Positions 13,301 to 25,011 of a stretch of DNA of 64,000 nt are shown one piece after another. Source of the DNA: Eutreptiella sp. 'Long Island Sound 2002' (Eukaryota > Euglenozoa > Euglenophyceae > Eutreptiales > Eutreptiaceae). Positions within the stretch are counted from its first letter, which is position 1; the number at the start of each line of letters is the position of its first letter. The DNA is taken from contig OZ038382.1 of the NCBI GenBank assembly GCA_964036045.1, positions 8,814,853 through 8,878,852 on the forward strand, in the 5' to 3' direction. The notes beneath the pieces are model-generated. The model did not search any database, was not told the origin of the DNA, and saw only the letters and a list, made by a program, of their open reading frames with translations. The position numbers and the translations under genes were made by a program.

Positions 13301-15300
13301 TGCCCCCAGGCACTGAGGCAGTGCAATGCAGTGAGTTGCACTGCCCACTGCCCCCAGGGCAGTGAGGCCGTGCATTGCAGGGGTTCCACTGCCCACTGCC
13401 CCAGGGCAGTGAGGCAATGCATTGCAGAAGTTGCACTGCCCACTGCCCCCAGGCAGTGAGGCACTGCGTTGCACGAGTTGCACTGCCCACTGCCCCCAGG
13501 CAGTGGGGCAGTGCATTGCAAGGGTTCCACTGCCCACTGCCCCCAGGCAGTGAGGCAGTGCATTGCAGGAGTTGCACTGCCAGCTTCCCCCAGGCAGTGA
13601 GGCGGTGTATTGCAGGAGGTCCACTGCCCCCCGCCCCCAGGAAATGGGGGCAGTGCATTGGGGGATGTGCACTGCCCGCTGCCCCCAAGCAATGAGGCAA
13701 TGTTATGCGGGAGTTGCACTGCCCACTGCCCCCAGGCAGTGGGGCACTGCATTGCAGGAGTTGCACTGCCCACTGCCCCCAGGCAGTGAGGCAGTGGATT
13801 GCAGGAGTTGCACTGCCCACTGCCCCCAGGCAGTGGGGCAGTGTATTGCAGGAGTTCCACTGCCCACTGACCGCAGGCAGTGAGGCAGTGTATTGCAGGA
13901 GTTGCACTGCCCACTGCCCCCAGGCAGTGCGGCAGTGCATTGCAGGAGTTGCGCTGCCCACTGCCCCCAGGCAGTGAGGCAGTGCATTGCACGAGGTCCA
14001 CTGCCCACTGCCCTCAAGGCAGTGAGGCAGTGCATTGCAGGGGTTCCACTGCCCACTGCCCCCAGGCAGTGAGGCAGTGCATTGCAGGAGGTCCACTGCC
14101 CACTGCCCCTAGGCAGTGGGGCAGTGCATTGAAGGAGGTCCACTGCCCACTGCCCCCAGGCAGTGACTCAGTGTGTTGCAGGAGGTCCACTGCCCACTGC
14201 CCCCAGGAAGTGGAGCAGTGCATTGCAGGAGGTCCACTGCCCACTGCCCCGAGGCAGTGAGGCAGTGTATTGCAGGAGGTCCACTGCCCACTGCCCCAAG
14301 GCAGTGGGGCAGTGCATTGCAGGAGGTCCACTGCCCACTGCCCCAGGCAGTGCGGCAGTGCAACTTCTGCAATGCACTGCCCACTGCCCCAAGGCAGTGG
14401 GGCAGTGTATTGCACGAGTTGCACTGCCCACTGCCCCCGGGCAGTGAGGCAGTGCATTGCAGGAATTGCACTGCCCACTGCCCCAGGCAGTGAGGCAGTG
14501 GATTGCAGGTGGTCCACTGCCCACTGCCCCCAGGCAGTGCATTGCAGGAGCTCCACTGCCCACTGCCCCCAGGCAGTGCGGCAGTGCAGTGCAGGAGTTC
14601 CATTGCCCAGTGCCCCCAAGCGGTGAGGCAGTGCATTGCAGGAGGTCCACTGCCCACTGCCCCCAGGGCAGTGGGGCAGTGCATTGAAGGAGGTCCGCTG
14701 CCCGTTGCCCCCGGGCAGTGAGGTAGTGTATTGCAGGAGGTCCACTGCCCACTGCCCCCAGGCAGTGAGGCAGTGTATAGCAGGAGTTCCACTGCCCACT
14801 GCCCCCAGGCAGTGAGGCAGTGCATTGCAGAAGTTGCACCGCCCACTGCACCCAGGCAGTGGGGCAGTGCATTGCGGAAGGCCCACTGCCCACTGCCCCC
14901 AGGCAGTGGGGCAGTCAATTGCAGGAGTTCATCTGCCCACTGCCCCCGGGCATTGAGGCAGTGCATTGCAGGAGATCCACTGCCCCCTGCCCCCAGGCAG
15001 TGGAGCAGCGCATTGCAAAAGTCCCACTGCCCACTGCCCCCAAGCAGTGAGGCAGTGCATTGCAGGAGGTCCATTGCCCACTGCCCCCAGGCCGTGGTGC
15101 AGTGTGTCGCAGGAGTACCACTGCCCACTGCCCCAAGCAGGGCGGCAGTGTATTGCAGGAGATGCCCGGCCCACTGCCCCAAGGGAGGGAGGCAGTGAGC
15201 GGCGGGAGTACCACTCCCCACTGCCCTCAGGCAATGCGGCAGTGCGAAGCACGATTTCCACTGCCCACAGCCCCCAGGCTGCCTGGCAGTGCGTTACACT

Positions 15301-15424
15301 GCCCACTGCCCCCTGCCCACAACAACAGTGCAGCAAGGCACACACAGTGCAGTGTGGTGCAGAGCACCAAGCACTGCGGCACCACACAGAAGGCACTGGT
15401 GGTGCAGCGCGGCACGCAGGGTGC
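15301..15424. repeat. Degenerate end of satellite A
   Basis: Fragments of the CACTGCC/GCAGTG motif persist among short GCAC-rich segments, marking decay of the array before the next unit. Confidence 0.6.
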
Positions 15425-15619
15425 AGTGGGCAAATGAGACCCTGTGTGACTGCGCGCAGGCGTCGGCAAGGCAGTGTCGGCCAAGTGCGAGAGTGCACTG
15501 GTCCGGCTATGCCGCAACGCACTTGCACACGGCGCGCACACAACACACACAGCCCAGCCCGTTTACCTGTACCCGTGGGTAGACATCCCGGCCTTTGCCT
15601 TTTGGTAACAGCGCCTTCG
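15425..15619 (+). mobile_element. Retroelement-associated 3' unit (copy 1)
   Basis: A unit of about 195 bp begins near GAGACCCTGTGTGACTGCGC and ends GCGCCTTCGGCA, directly against a (CACCA)n tract. It closely matches 25,012-25,218, and its last 90 bp match the end of the RNase H element at 17,087-17,178. I infer a 5'-truncated copy of the same retroelement 3' region. All three copies end at the same point against the pentanucleotide repeat. Confidence 0.6.
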
Positions 15620-15766
15620 GCACACCACACCACACCACACCACACCACACCACACCACACCACACCACATCACACCACATCACACCACACCACACCCTGA
15701 GTACTCCCCAGCTCTACCCACGGGCTGGGTGCCGGGTGCGAAGCCCCGGACGACAGGGCCCGGGCA
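15531..15766 (+). repeat. Direct repeat flanking RNase H fragment, left copy
   Basis: A 236-bp segment from GGCGCGCACACAACACACAC to CAGGGCCCGGGCAC, with an internal (CACCA)n tract. It is repeated at 17,087-17,299 with few differences apart from a shorter pentanucleotide run. Confidence 0.85.
15620..15696 (+). repeat. (CACCA)n pentanucleotide tract
   Basis: About 15 CACCA units with occasional CATCA variants, abutting the conserved end TTCGGCA on its left. Confidence 0.95.
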
Positions 15767-17010
15767 CCACCCAAACCCTTCTGGCGCCCCACGGCCGGGC
15801 GACCGACCCCCCGCGAGTGTTGGCCCCTGAGACTCGCCCAGGCGTCTGGTTCCGTGACCTGCCTGCGCTGGCGACCCTCCGAGGCAGTGTCGTGGCGGTG
15901 GATGCAGGGGCCACGCAGGCGGGTATGGCCATGGCCGGGGTCGTCCAGAGCGGGCCTGGGGAGTACCAGGCCCGGGTGGCCTCAGGAGTGGGCACCTCCC
16001 AGGAGGGGGAGGCGATGGCCCTCCTCTTGTATGCCCGCCGGCTGGCGACAGAGCAGGGGGTTTACTGGCTGGTGCCGGACTCGGAGGCAGCAGTGGGGGC
16101 CCTCCGCACGTACCAGGAAGGAGGGCACTGCGGAGATGGCATCCACCACCTCTACGCCACTGTCCTGGGGGGGCAGCGCCTCTCCCCGAGGTCTGCCATC
16201 AATGTGGTGACCACACCGTCGCACTGGATCACGGACCTCAACGTCCGTGTGGACGCAGCGACGCGAGAGCCGCCGGAGGTAGACCTCACGTGGCTCCTCA
16301 GGCGCCCCTACTCATTGATCCCCCCAGTGCCCTTCCGCGACCAGTGCCAGCTCTCCCCGACGGCGCCGAGTGACTGGTTGCAGGACCGGGCCTCCATACC
16401 GGCGCAAGCCATCTACGAGGCCCGCTGGGGGGTAAATTTCATGCCAGGGGGGGGCCTCCCCCTGGACTGGTTCGACCACGACCAGCAGCGCCACATCACG
16501 GCGCATCGCATGGACAACGTCCCGACCATGACCGTCCTGGCCCACTGTTCCTCCCACCGGGGCACGGTGCTGGATACAACGTGCCTCCTGTGCGGGACAC
16601 AGCCCGAGACGGCGCCCCACCTGTGGGCCTGCTCGGCTCAATCGCACGAGTGGGGGCCAGCCCGCCGGCGCCTCGCAGCGTGGCTTGACCAGAAGGTGGG
16701 GCCACGGGCGGCCCCAGTGCGTCACCAGCTGTGGGAACCGACTGTGCTGGAGCAGTGGGCGGCAGCCCTGCGGACCCCCTCCATGCAGCTGGCCCACCTG
16801 GAGTGTACGGGGCCCCACTCGCCGGGCACGGAGTTCCTCCGCCACGTCGTGGAGGAGTCCATACGGATCTGGTACGCCCACGCCAAGGCGCGTGCCACAC
16901 TGCTGAAGGCCCGCCCGGGCCCGGGCAGCACGATGGCGTGGGCGTTGCAGGAGCTACGCCTGCACCAGCAAGCAGAAAGGGAAGGGGTGCAGCGGGAGCT
17001 CCTGGAATAA
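15698..17010 (+). CDS. 5'-truncated non-LTR retroelement ORF: RNase H plus zinc-knuckle C-terminus
   Basis: The frame is open through the upstream repeat, so no authentic start is visible; the conserved part begins near 15,850. Numbering codons from 15,595, the RNase H acidic residues are D103 (in VAVDAG), E139 (in EGEA), D162 (in VPDSEA) and D220 (in NVRVD), so the DEDD set looks intact. A CCHC motif follows (C330, C333, H342, C346, in CLLCGTQPETAPHLWAC), as seen after reverse transcriptase/RNase H in LINE-type polyproteins. No reverse transcriptase or endonuclease domain lies upstream, where satellite A begins. The stop TAA is at 17,008-17,010. I read this as the C-terminal remnant of a LINE, RNase H competent at most. 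A domesticated RNase H protein is an alternative. Confidence 0.8.
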
Positions 17011-17086
17011 GCGCGGTCGCCGGAGGCAAACTCACCAGGTCTCCCCGACTCCCCCTTCCCCTGCCGAGGCCAACACACTTACGCAC

Positions 17087-17299
17087 GGCGCGCACACAAC
17101 ACACACAGCCCAGCCCGTTTACCTTTACCCGTGGGTAGACATCCCGGCCTTTTGCCCTTTGGTAACAGCGCCTTCGGCACACCACACCACACCACACCAC
17201 ATCACACCACATCACACCACACCACACCCTGAGTACTCCCCAGCTCTACCCACGGGCTGGGTACCGGGTGCGAAGCCCCGGACGACAGGGCCCGGGCAC
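17087..17299 (+). repeat. Direct repeat flanking RNase H fragment, right copy
   Basis: The 213-bp counterpart of 15,531-15,766, including a shorter (CACCA)n run at about 17,178-17,227 and the shared tail beginning CTGAGTACTCCCCAGC. Similarity ends at GGGCAC (17,299), where the sequence becomes unrelated. Confidence 0.85.
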
Positions 17300-17782
17300 T
17301 GCCAATAGGCAGTGTACTAACAGTGTCGGGTGCGTGCACGCCCCAGTGCCAAGCACCATCCCCAGGGACCCCGCGGCCCCTAGTACCGGCCGCATCGGCC
17401 CTCGGAACGGTCAGCGACCCCCAGAGAGGACGGCTGACCTGGCCTCCCCCTCCTCTCCCTCCTACGCGCCCGCCCACACTCAGGGCCCTCGGGGTAGCCC
17501 AGGCATGCGCCCCCCCCGCGCTCCTGCCTCTGCCCCCCCTCGCCACCGCCCCTATGCGCGCCCCAAGTGCCCCATCCCTCCAAGCCCGACATGCGTCCCT
17601 GCCCAGTGCGCCCCCCTTCCCTATCCCCCACCTGTGCAGGAGGGAAACCTCCAGGGGCCGGGAGTGAAGTATGCCTCCCTGGGTCCGATCGGGTCGCGGC
17701 AAGGAGGCCCCCCGCACCGGGGCTTCGCCGGCGGCCAAGTCTGCTTAGAGGGGTACAGGGTGGTGGGCCGAGGGGAAGCGGA
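17300..17782. other. C-rich spacer, no gene recognised
   Basis: Pyrimidine-rich sequence with proline-rich chance frames. A short GGCAGTGTACTAACAGTG resembles a satellite A remnant near 17,310. No domain or element end is seen. Confidence 0.5.
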
Positions 17783-20700
17783 TCAAGCGCACCATCAAGG
17801 ACGCCATCATGCGCACGATCAAGCACACCATCAAGCACACCATCAAGCACACCATTAGCCACGCCATCGGGCACGCAATCAAGCAGACCATCAAGTGCAC
17901 CATCGAGCACGCCATAGAGCACGTCATTGGGCACGCTATCAAGCACGCCATCAAGTACACCCTCAAGCGCACCATCAAGGACGCCATCATGCACACTATC
18001 GAGCACACCATCAAGCACACCATCCAGCACACCATCAAGCACACCATCGTCCATGCCATTGGGCACGCTAACAAGCACGCCATCAAGTACACCATCGAGC
18101 TCGCCATCGAGCACGTCATCGACCGCGCCATCCCGTACACCATCAAACACGTTATCAAGTACACCATCGCACACGCCATCAAGTACACCATCAAGCGTCC
18201 ATCAAGGGCGCCACCGTGCACACTATCAAGCACACCATCAAGCACACCATCAAGCACACCATCGACCACGCCACCGGGCAAGCTAACGAGGAGACCATCA
18301 AGTACACCATCAAACACGCCATCGAGCACGTCATCGAGCAAGCTATCAAGCACGCCATCAAGTACACCCTCAAGCGCACCATCAAGGACGCCATCACGCA
18401 CTATCGAGCACACCATCAAGCACACCATCCGACACACCATCGACCACGCCATTGGGCACGCTGACAAGCACGCCATCAAGTACACCGTCAGGCACGCCAT
18501 CAAGCACGCCATCGACCACGCCATCACGTACACCATCCTGCACCATCAAGCGCGCCACCAAGAACGCCGTCATGCACGCCCTCGAGCACACCATCAAGCA
18601 CACCATCAAGCACACCGTCCACAACACCATTGGGCACGCTATCAAGCACGCCATCGAGTACACCGTCGAGCACGCCATCGAGCACGTCATCGAGCACGCT
18701 ATCAAGCACGCCATCAAGAACACCATCAGGCACGCCATCGAGCACGCCATCGAGCACGCCACCACGTGCACCATCAAACACGCCATCAAGTACACCATCG
18801 CGCACGCCATCAAGTACACCATCAAGCGCACCATCAAGGACGCCATCCAGCACGCCCTCGAGCACACCATCAAGCACACCATCAAGCACACCATCGACCA
18901 CGCAATCAAGCAGGCCATCAAGTACACCATCGGGCGCGCCGTCGAGCACGTCATCGAGCACGGGCACGCTATCAAGCACGCCATCAAGTACACCATCACA
19001 CGGGCCATCAAGCACGCCATCGGCCACGCCATCATGTACACCATCAATCACGCCATCAAGAACGCCGCCAACCACGCCCTCGAGCACACCATCAAGGACA
19101 CCATTAAGCACACCATCGACCACGCCATTGGGCGCGCTAACAAGCACGCCATCAAGTACACCATCGAGCACGCCATCGAGCACGTCATCGAGCATGCTAT
19201 CAAGCACGCCATCAAGTACACCATCGAGCACGCCATCAAGTACACCATCAAGCGCACCATCAAGAACGCCATCATGCACGCCCTCCAGCACACCATCAAG
19301 CACACCATTAAGCACACCATCGACCACGCCATTGGGCGCGCTAACAAGCACGCCATCAAGTACACCATCGAGCACGCCATCGAGCACGTCATCGAGCACG
19401 CTATCAAGCACGCCATCAAGTACACCATCCAGCACGCCATCAAGCACGCCACCAATCACGCCATCACGTACACCATCAATCGCGCCATCAAGTACACCAT
19501 CGCGCACACCATCAGGTACACCATCAAGCGCACCATCAAGGACGCCATCCAGCACGCCCTCGAGCACACCATCAAGCACACCATCAAGCACACCATCGAC
19601 CACGCCATAGGGCACGCTATCAAGCACGCCATCAAGTACACCATCAAGCACTCCATTGAGCACCCCACCAATCACGCCATCAAGTACACCGTCAAGCACG
19701 CCATCGAGCACGCCATCAAGCACGCCATCACGTACACCATCAAACACGCCATCAAGGACGCCATCAAGCACGCCCTCGAGCACACCATCAAGCAAACCAT
19801 CAAGCACACCATCGTCCATGCCATTGGGCACGCTAACAAGCACGCCAACAAGTACACCATCGAGCACGCCATCGAGCACGTCGTTGAGCACGCTATCAAG
19901 CCCGCCATCAAGTACACCATCAAGCAAGCCATCCAGCACGCCATCAAGCACGCCATCACGTACACCATCAAACACGCCATCAAGTACACCATCGCGCACG
20001 CCGTCAAGTACAGCATCAAGCGCACCATCAAGAACGCCATTATGCACGCCCTCCAGCACACCATCAAGCACACCATCCAGCACACCATCGACCACGCCAT
20101 TGAGCAGGCTAACAAGCACGCCATCAAGTACACCATCGAGCACGCCATCGAGCACGTCATCCAGCATGCTATCAAGCACGCCATCAAGTACACCATCCAG
20201 CACGCCATCAAGCACGCCACCAATCACGCCATCACGTACACCATCAATCGCGCCATCAAGTACACCATCGCGCACACCATCAGGTACACCATCAAGCGCA
20301 CCATCAAGGACGCCATCCAGCACGCCCTCGATCACACCATCAAGCACACCATCAAGCACACCATCGACCACACCATTGGGCGCGCTAAAAAGCACGCCAT
20401 CAAGTACACCGTCAGGCACGCCATCAAGCACGCCATCGACCACACCATCACGTACACCATCGTGCACCATCAAGCGCGCCACCAAGAACGCCGTCATGCA
20501 CGCCCTCGAGCACACCATCAAGCACACCATCAAGCACACCGTCCACAACACCATTGGGCAAGCCATCAAGCACGCCATCGAGTACACCGTCGAGCACGCC
20601 ATCGAGCACGTCATCGAGCACGCTATCAAGCACGCCATCGAGTACACCATCAGGCACGCCATCGAGCACGCCATCGAGCACGCCACCACGTGCACCATCA

Positions 20701-22882
20701 AACACGCCATCAAGTACACCATCGCGCACGCCATCAAGTACACCATCAAGCGCACCATCAAGGACGCCATCCAGCACACCATCGCGCACGCCATCAAGTA
20801 CACCATCAAGCGCACCATCAAGTACACCATCAAGCACACCATCAAGCACACCATCGACCACGCTATCAAGCAGGCCATCAAGTACACCATCGGGCGCGCT
20901 GTCGAGCACGTCATCGAGCACGGGCACGCTATCAAGCACGCCATCAAGTACACCATCACACGGGCCATCAAGCACGCCATGGGCCACACCATTACGTACA
21001 CCATCAATCACGCCATCAAGAACGCCGCCAACCACGCCCTCGAGCACACAATCAAGCACACCATTAAGCACACCATCGACCACGCCATTGGGCGCGCTAA
21101 CAAGCACGCCATCAAGTACACCATCGAGCACGCCATCGAGCACGTCATCGAGCATGCTATCAAGCACGCCATCAAGTACACCATCGAGCACGCCATCAAG
21201 TACACCATCAAGCGCACCATCAAGAACGCCATCATGCACGCCCTCCAGCACACCATCAAGCACACCATTAAGCACACCATCGACCACGCCATTGGGCGCG
21301 CTAACAAGCACGCCATCAAGTACACCATCGAGCACGCCATCGAGCACGTCATCGAGCATGCTATCAAGCACGCCATCAAGTACACCATCCAGCACGCCAT
21401 CAAGCACGCCACCAATCACGCCATCACGTACACCATCAAACACGCCATCAAGTACACCATCGCGCACACCATCAGGTACACCATCAAGCGCACCATCAAG
21501 GACGCCATCCAGCACGCCCTCGAGCACACCATCAAGCACACCATCAAGCACACCATCGACCACGCCATAGGGCACACTATCAAGCACGCCATCAAGTACA
21601 CCATCAAGCACTCCATTGAGCACGCCACCAATCACGCCATCAAGTACACCGTCAAGCACGCCATCGAGCACGCCTTCAAGCACGCCATCACGTACACCAT
21701 CAAACACGCCATCAAGGACGCCATCAAGCACGCCCTCGAGCACACCATCAAGCAAACCATCAAGCACACCATCGTCCATGCCATTGGGCACGCTAACAAG
21801 CACGCCAACAAGAACACCATCGAGCACGCCATCGGGCACGTCGTTGAGCACGCTATCAAGCCCGCCATCAAGTACACCATCAAGCAAGCCATGCAGCACG
21901 CCATCAAGCACGCCATCACGTACACCATCAAACACGCCATCAAGTACACCATCGCGCACGCCGTCAAGTACACCATCAAGCGCACCATCAAGAACGCCAT
22001 CATGCACGCCCTCCAGCACACCATCAAGCACACCATCCAGCACACCATCGACCACGCCATTGAGCAGGCTAACAAGCACGCCATCAAGTACACCATCGAG
22101 CACGCCATCGAGCACGTCATCCAGCATGCTATCAAGCACGCCATCAAGTACACCATCCAGCACGCCATCAAGCACGCCACCAATCACGCCATCACGTACA
22201 CCATCAATCGCGCCATCAAGTACACCATCGCGCACACCATCAGGTACACCATCAAGCGCACCATCAAGGACGCCATCCAGCACGCCCTCGAGCACACCAT
22301 CAAACACACCATCAAGCACACCATCGACCACGCCATAGGGCACGCTAACAAGCACGCCATCAAGTACACCATCGAGCACGCCATCGAGCACGTCATCGAG
22401 CACGCTATCAAGCACGCCATCAAGTACACCGTCAAGCACGCCATCGAGCACGCCATCGACCACGCCATCACATACACCATCAAGCACGCCATCAAGTACA
22501 CCATCACGCACGCCACCAAGTACACCATCAAGCGCGCCATCCAGAATGCCATCATGCATGCCCTCGAGCACACCATCAAGCACACCACCAAGCACACCAT
22601 CGACCACGCCATTGGGCACGCTACCAAGCACGTCATCAAGTACACCATCGAACACGCCATCGAGCGCGTCATCGAGCACGCTATCAAGCACGCCATCACG
22701 TACACCATCGAGCACGCCATCGAGCACGCGATCAATCACGCCATCACGTACACCGTCAAGCACGCCATCAAGTACACCATCGCACACGCCATCAAGTACA
22801 CCATCCAGCGCACCATCAAGGACGCCATCATGCACGCCCTCGAGCACACCATCAAGCGAACCATCAAGCACACCGTCGACCC
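17783..22882. repeat. 12-bp satellite array (satellite C)
   Basis: About 425 dodecamers of the type CACGCCATCAAG, TACACCATCGAG, CACGTCATCGAG. Because 12 is divisible by 3, each frame reads a fixed tetrapeptide: HAIK/YTIE/HVIE on plus, GVLD or MVYL/MACL on minus. The plus frame from 19,656 to 22,934 is open for about 1,090 codons and ends in unrelated sequence. A higher-order block of about 1.92-1.96 kb is duplicated: material from 18,541 recurs at 20,465, and from 19,048 at 21,008, with a 36-bp expansion between. I find no start context, intron or domain, so it is annotated as satellite. Confidence 0.9.
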
Positions 22883-23180
22883 TGCCATGTGCGGGATGCC
22901 CTGCCTGGTACCTGGTGTGGGATGCCTTGCCTAGTGCAGGATGCCCACCTTTCCTCCCTCCGCCCATCCAGCCCTACAACAGGCCCATAACCCTATCCAG
23001 CCCCCCCTCCCTCCGCCCATCCGGCCTAGAAACCAGCCCACAACCCTTACTTGCCCTCTCTCCCTCCCCCTATCCTGCCCTCAAACCGGCGCACAGCGCA
23101 AACGAGCGCTCCCCCCCCCCCCTCAGCCCTTCCAGCCCAAAAACAAGCCCATAACCCAACCTGAGCTCTCTCAGCACTAG
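22883..23180. repeat. Degenerate C-rich repeat (type D) leading into satellite B
   Basis: Blocks such as GGATGCCCACC and CCCTCCCTCCGCCCATCC recur. The related segment 23,272-23,354 is nearly the same as 24,335-24,421, and in both places it immediately precedes a satellite B array. Confidence 0.6.
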
Positions 23181-23271
23181 CACAGCACAGCACAGCACAC
23201 AACACATCGCAGCACACCCCAACACACAGCGAAGCACGACACAGCACAGCACAGCACAGCACGGCACGGCG
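23181..23271. repeat. (CAGCA)/(CAACA) microsatellite
   Basis: CA-rich pentanucleotide run with interspersed GCACGAC and ACATCGC variants. A smaller similar run lies at 24,188-24,235. Confidence 0.85.
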
Positions 23272-24186
23272 CAGGATGCCCACCCTCCCACCCTCTCCCC
23301 CTCCAGCCCTGAAACAAGCCCGTGACCCTATCCAACCTTCCCTCCCTCCGGCCCTCCGATAATCCGACCACCCCTTGGGCAGGACTCCCCGTACCCCCCA
23401 GGCCGGTGTGCCCGGCTCTAGGACGATGCCGCCTCCCCATGGGCCCGGAAGAATACTCCGACCACCCCCTGGGCTGGACTCCCCGTCCCCCCCAGGCTGG
23501 TGTGCCCGGTTCCAGGACGATGCCGCCTCCCCATGGGCCCTGCAGGGTACTCCGACCACCCCCTGGGCTGGACTCCCCGTCCCCCGAAGGCCGGTGCGCC
23601 CGGTTCTTGGAAGAAGGTGGCTCCCCATGAGCCTTGAAGGAGGCTCCGACCACCCCCTGGGCTGGACCCCCCGTCCCCCCCAGGCCGGTGTGCCCGGTTC
23701 TCCGAAGATGACGCCTCCCCATGGGCCTTGAAGGATTTTCCGACCACCCCCTGGGCTGGACTCCCCGTCCCCCCCAGGCCGGTACGCCCAGTTCTAGGAA
23801 GATGATGGCTCCCCATGGGCCTAGAAGGAGGCCCCAACCACCCCCTGGGCTGGACCCCCCGTCCCCCCAGGCCGGTGTGCCCGGTTCTCCGAAGATGACG
23901 CCTCCCCTTGGGCCTTGAAGGATTTTCCGACCACCCCCTGGGCTGGACTCCCCGTCCCCCCCAGGCCGGTGCGCCCGGTTCTAGGAAGATGATGGCTCCC
24001 CATGGGCCTCGGAGGAGGCTCCAACCACCCCCTAGGCTAGACCCCCCGTCCCCCCCAGGCCGGTGTGCCCGGTTCTCCGAAGATGACGCCTCCCCATGGG
24101 CCCAGCAGGGTACTCCGACCACCCCCTGGGCTGGACTCCCCGTCCCCCCCAGGCCGGTGCGCCCGGTTCTAGGAGAATGATGGCTC
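23272..24186. repeat. Type D segment plus satellite B array
   Basis: After the 83-bp type D lead, the 94-bp monomer repeats about nine times. The anchor ACCACCCCCTGGGC falls at 23,461, 23,555, 23,649 and 23,743, exactly 94 bp apart. Each monomer ends with a CCCCATGGGCC-type segment. The period is exactly twice that of satellite A. Confidence 0.92.
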
Positions 24187-24562
24187 CCAGCACGGCAAAG
24201 CACACAGCACAGCATACAGCACAACACAGCACAGACTGCACGTCTCCCGCCAACGCCGACGATGATGCCCTGCCACTGCAGGAGCCCTGCCTAGTGCGGG
24301 GTGCCCTGCTTGGTGCGGAATGCCTTGCCTGTTGCAGGATGCCCACCCTCCCACCCTCTCCCGCTCAAGCCCTGAAACAAGCCCGTGACCCTACCCAACC
24401 TTCCCTCCCTCCGGCCCTCCGATTTTCCGACCACCCCCTGGGCAGGACTCCCTGTGCCCCCCGGGCCGGTGTGCCCGGCTCTAGGACGATGCCACCTCCC
24501 CATGGGCCCAGAAGAATACTCCGACCACCCCCTGGGCTGGACTCCCCGTCCCCCCAGGCTGG
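24187..24562. repeat. Second type D segment and short satellite B run
   Basis: A CA-rich microsatellite (24,188-24,235), about 100 bp of unique sequence, a type D copy (24,335-24,421) and about 1.5 satellite B monomers, which join satellite A directly at 24,563. Confidence 0.75.
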
Positions 24563-25011
24563 TGTACATAGCATTGCAGGAGGTCCACTGCCCACTGCCC
24601 CCAGGGCAGTGAGGCAGTGCATTGCAGGGGTTCGACTACCCACTGCCCCCAGGCAGTGCGGCACTGTATTGCAGGAGTTGCACTGCCCACTGCCCCCAGG
24701 CAGTGAGGCAGTGCATTGCAGGAGTTCCACTGCCCACTGCCCCCAGGGCAGTGGGGCAGTGCATTGCAGGAGTTCCACTGCCCACTGCCCCAGGGCAGTG
24801 AGGCAGTGCGTTGCAGGAGTTCCACTGCCCACTGCCCCCAGGCAGTGAGGCAGTGTATTGCAGGAGTTCCACTGCCAACTGCCCCCAGGGAGTGAGGCAG
24901 TGCATTGCAGGAGTTCCACTGCCCACTGCCCCCAGGCAGTGAGGCAGTGTATAGCAGGAGTTCCACTGCCCACTGCCCCCAGGGAGTGAGGCAGTGCATT
25001 GCAGGAGTTGC
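24563..25011. repeat. Satellite A, second block
   Basis: Nine to ten copies of the same 47-bp monomer as at 1,460-15,300, mostly of the GAGTTCC variant. As in the large block, the array is followed by the retroelement-associated 3' unit. Confidence 0.92.

Larger units (their letters stand above)
1460..15300. repeat. 47-bp hairpin satellite array (satellite A), first block
   Basis: Roughly 290 head-to-tail copies of a 47-bp monomer. One half reads CACTGCCCACTGCCCCCA and the other GGCAGTGAGGCAGTG, so each monomer contains a dyad that can form a stem of about 14 bp. The rest of the monomer is a GCATTGCAGGAGTTG-type segment with recurring variants (GAGGTCC, GAGTTCC, GAATTGC, GAAGTTGC). Because 47 is not a multiple of 3, every frame cycles through the monomer. 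The minus strand lacks stops in the consensus and is open for up to about 990 codons (4,849-7,833), but the product is a pure 47-residue repeat. I regard these frames as by-products. Higher-order duplications and inverted monomers are listed separately. Confidence 0.95.

Noticed and set aside
1460-15300. CRISPR array
   Set aside because: Monomers are contiguous with no unique spacers, and the context is eukaryotic with introns.
15531-17299. LTR retrotransposon
   Set aside because: The ORF has LINE-type RNase H and CCHC order and no gag, protease or integrase. The direct repeats contain a microsatellite and lack TG...CA ends.
18452-22934. Long HAIK/YTIE repeat protein in the 12-bp array
   Set aside because: The period is divisible by 3, so any stop-free frame extends indefinitely. 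There is no start context, domain or splice evidence. Kept only as a finding to test.
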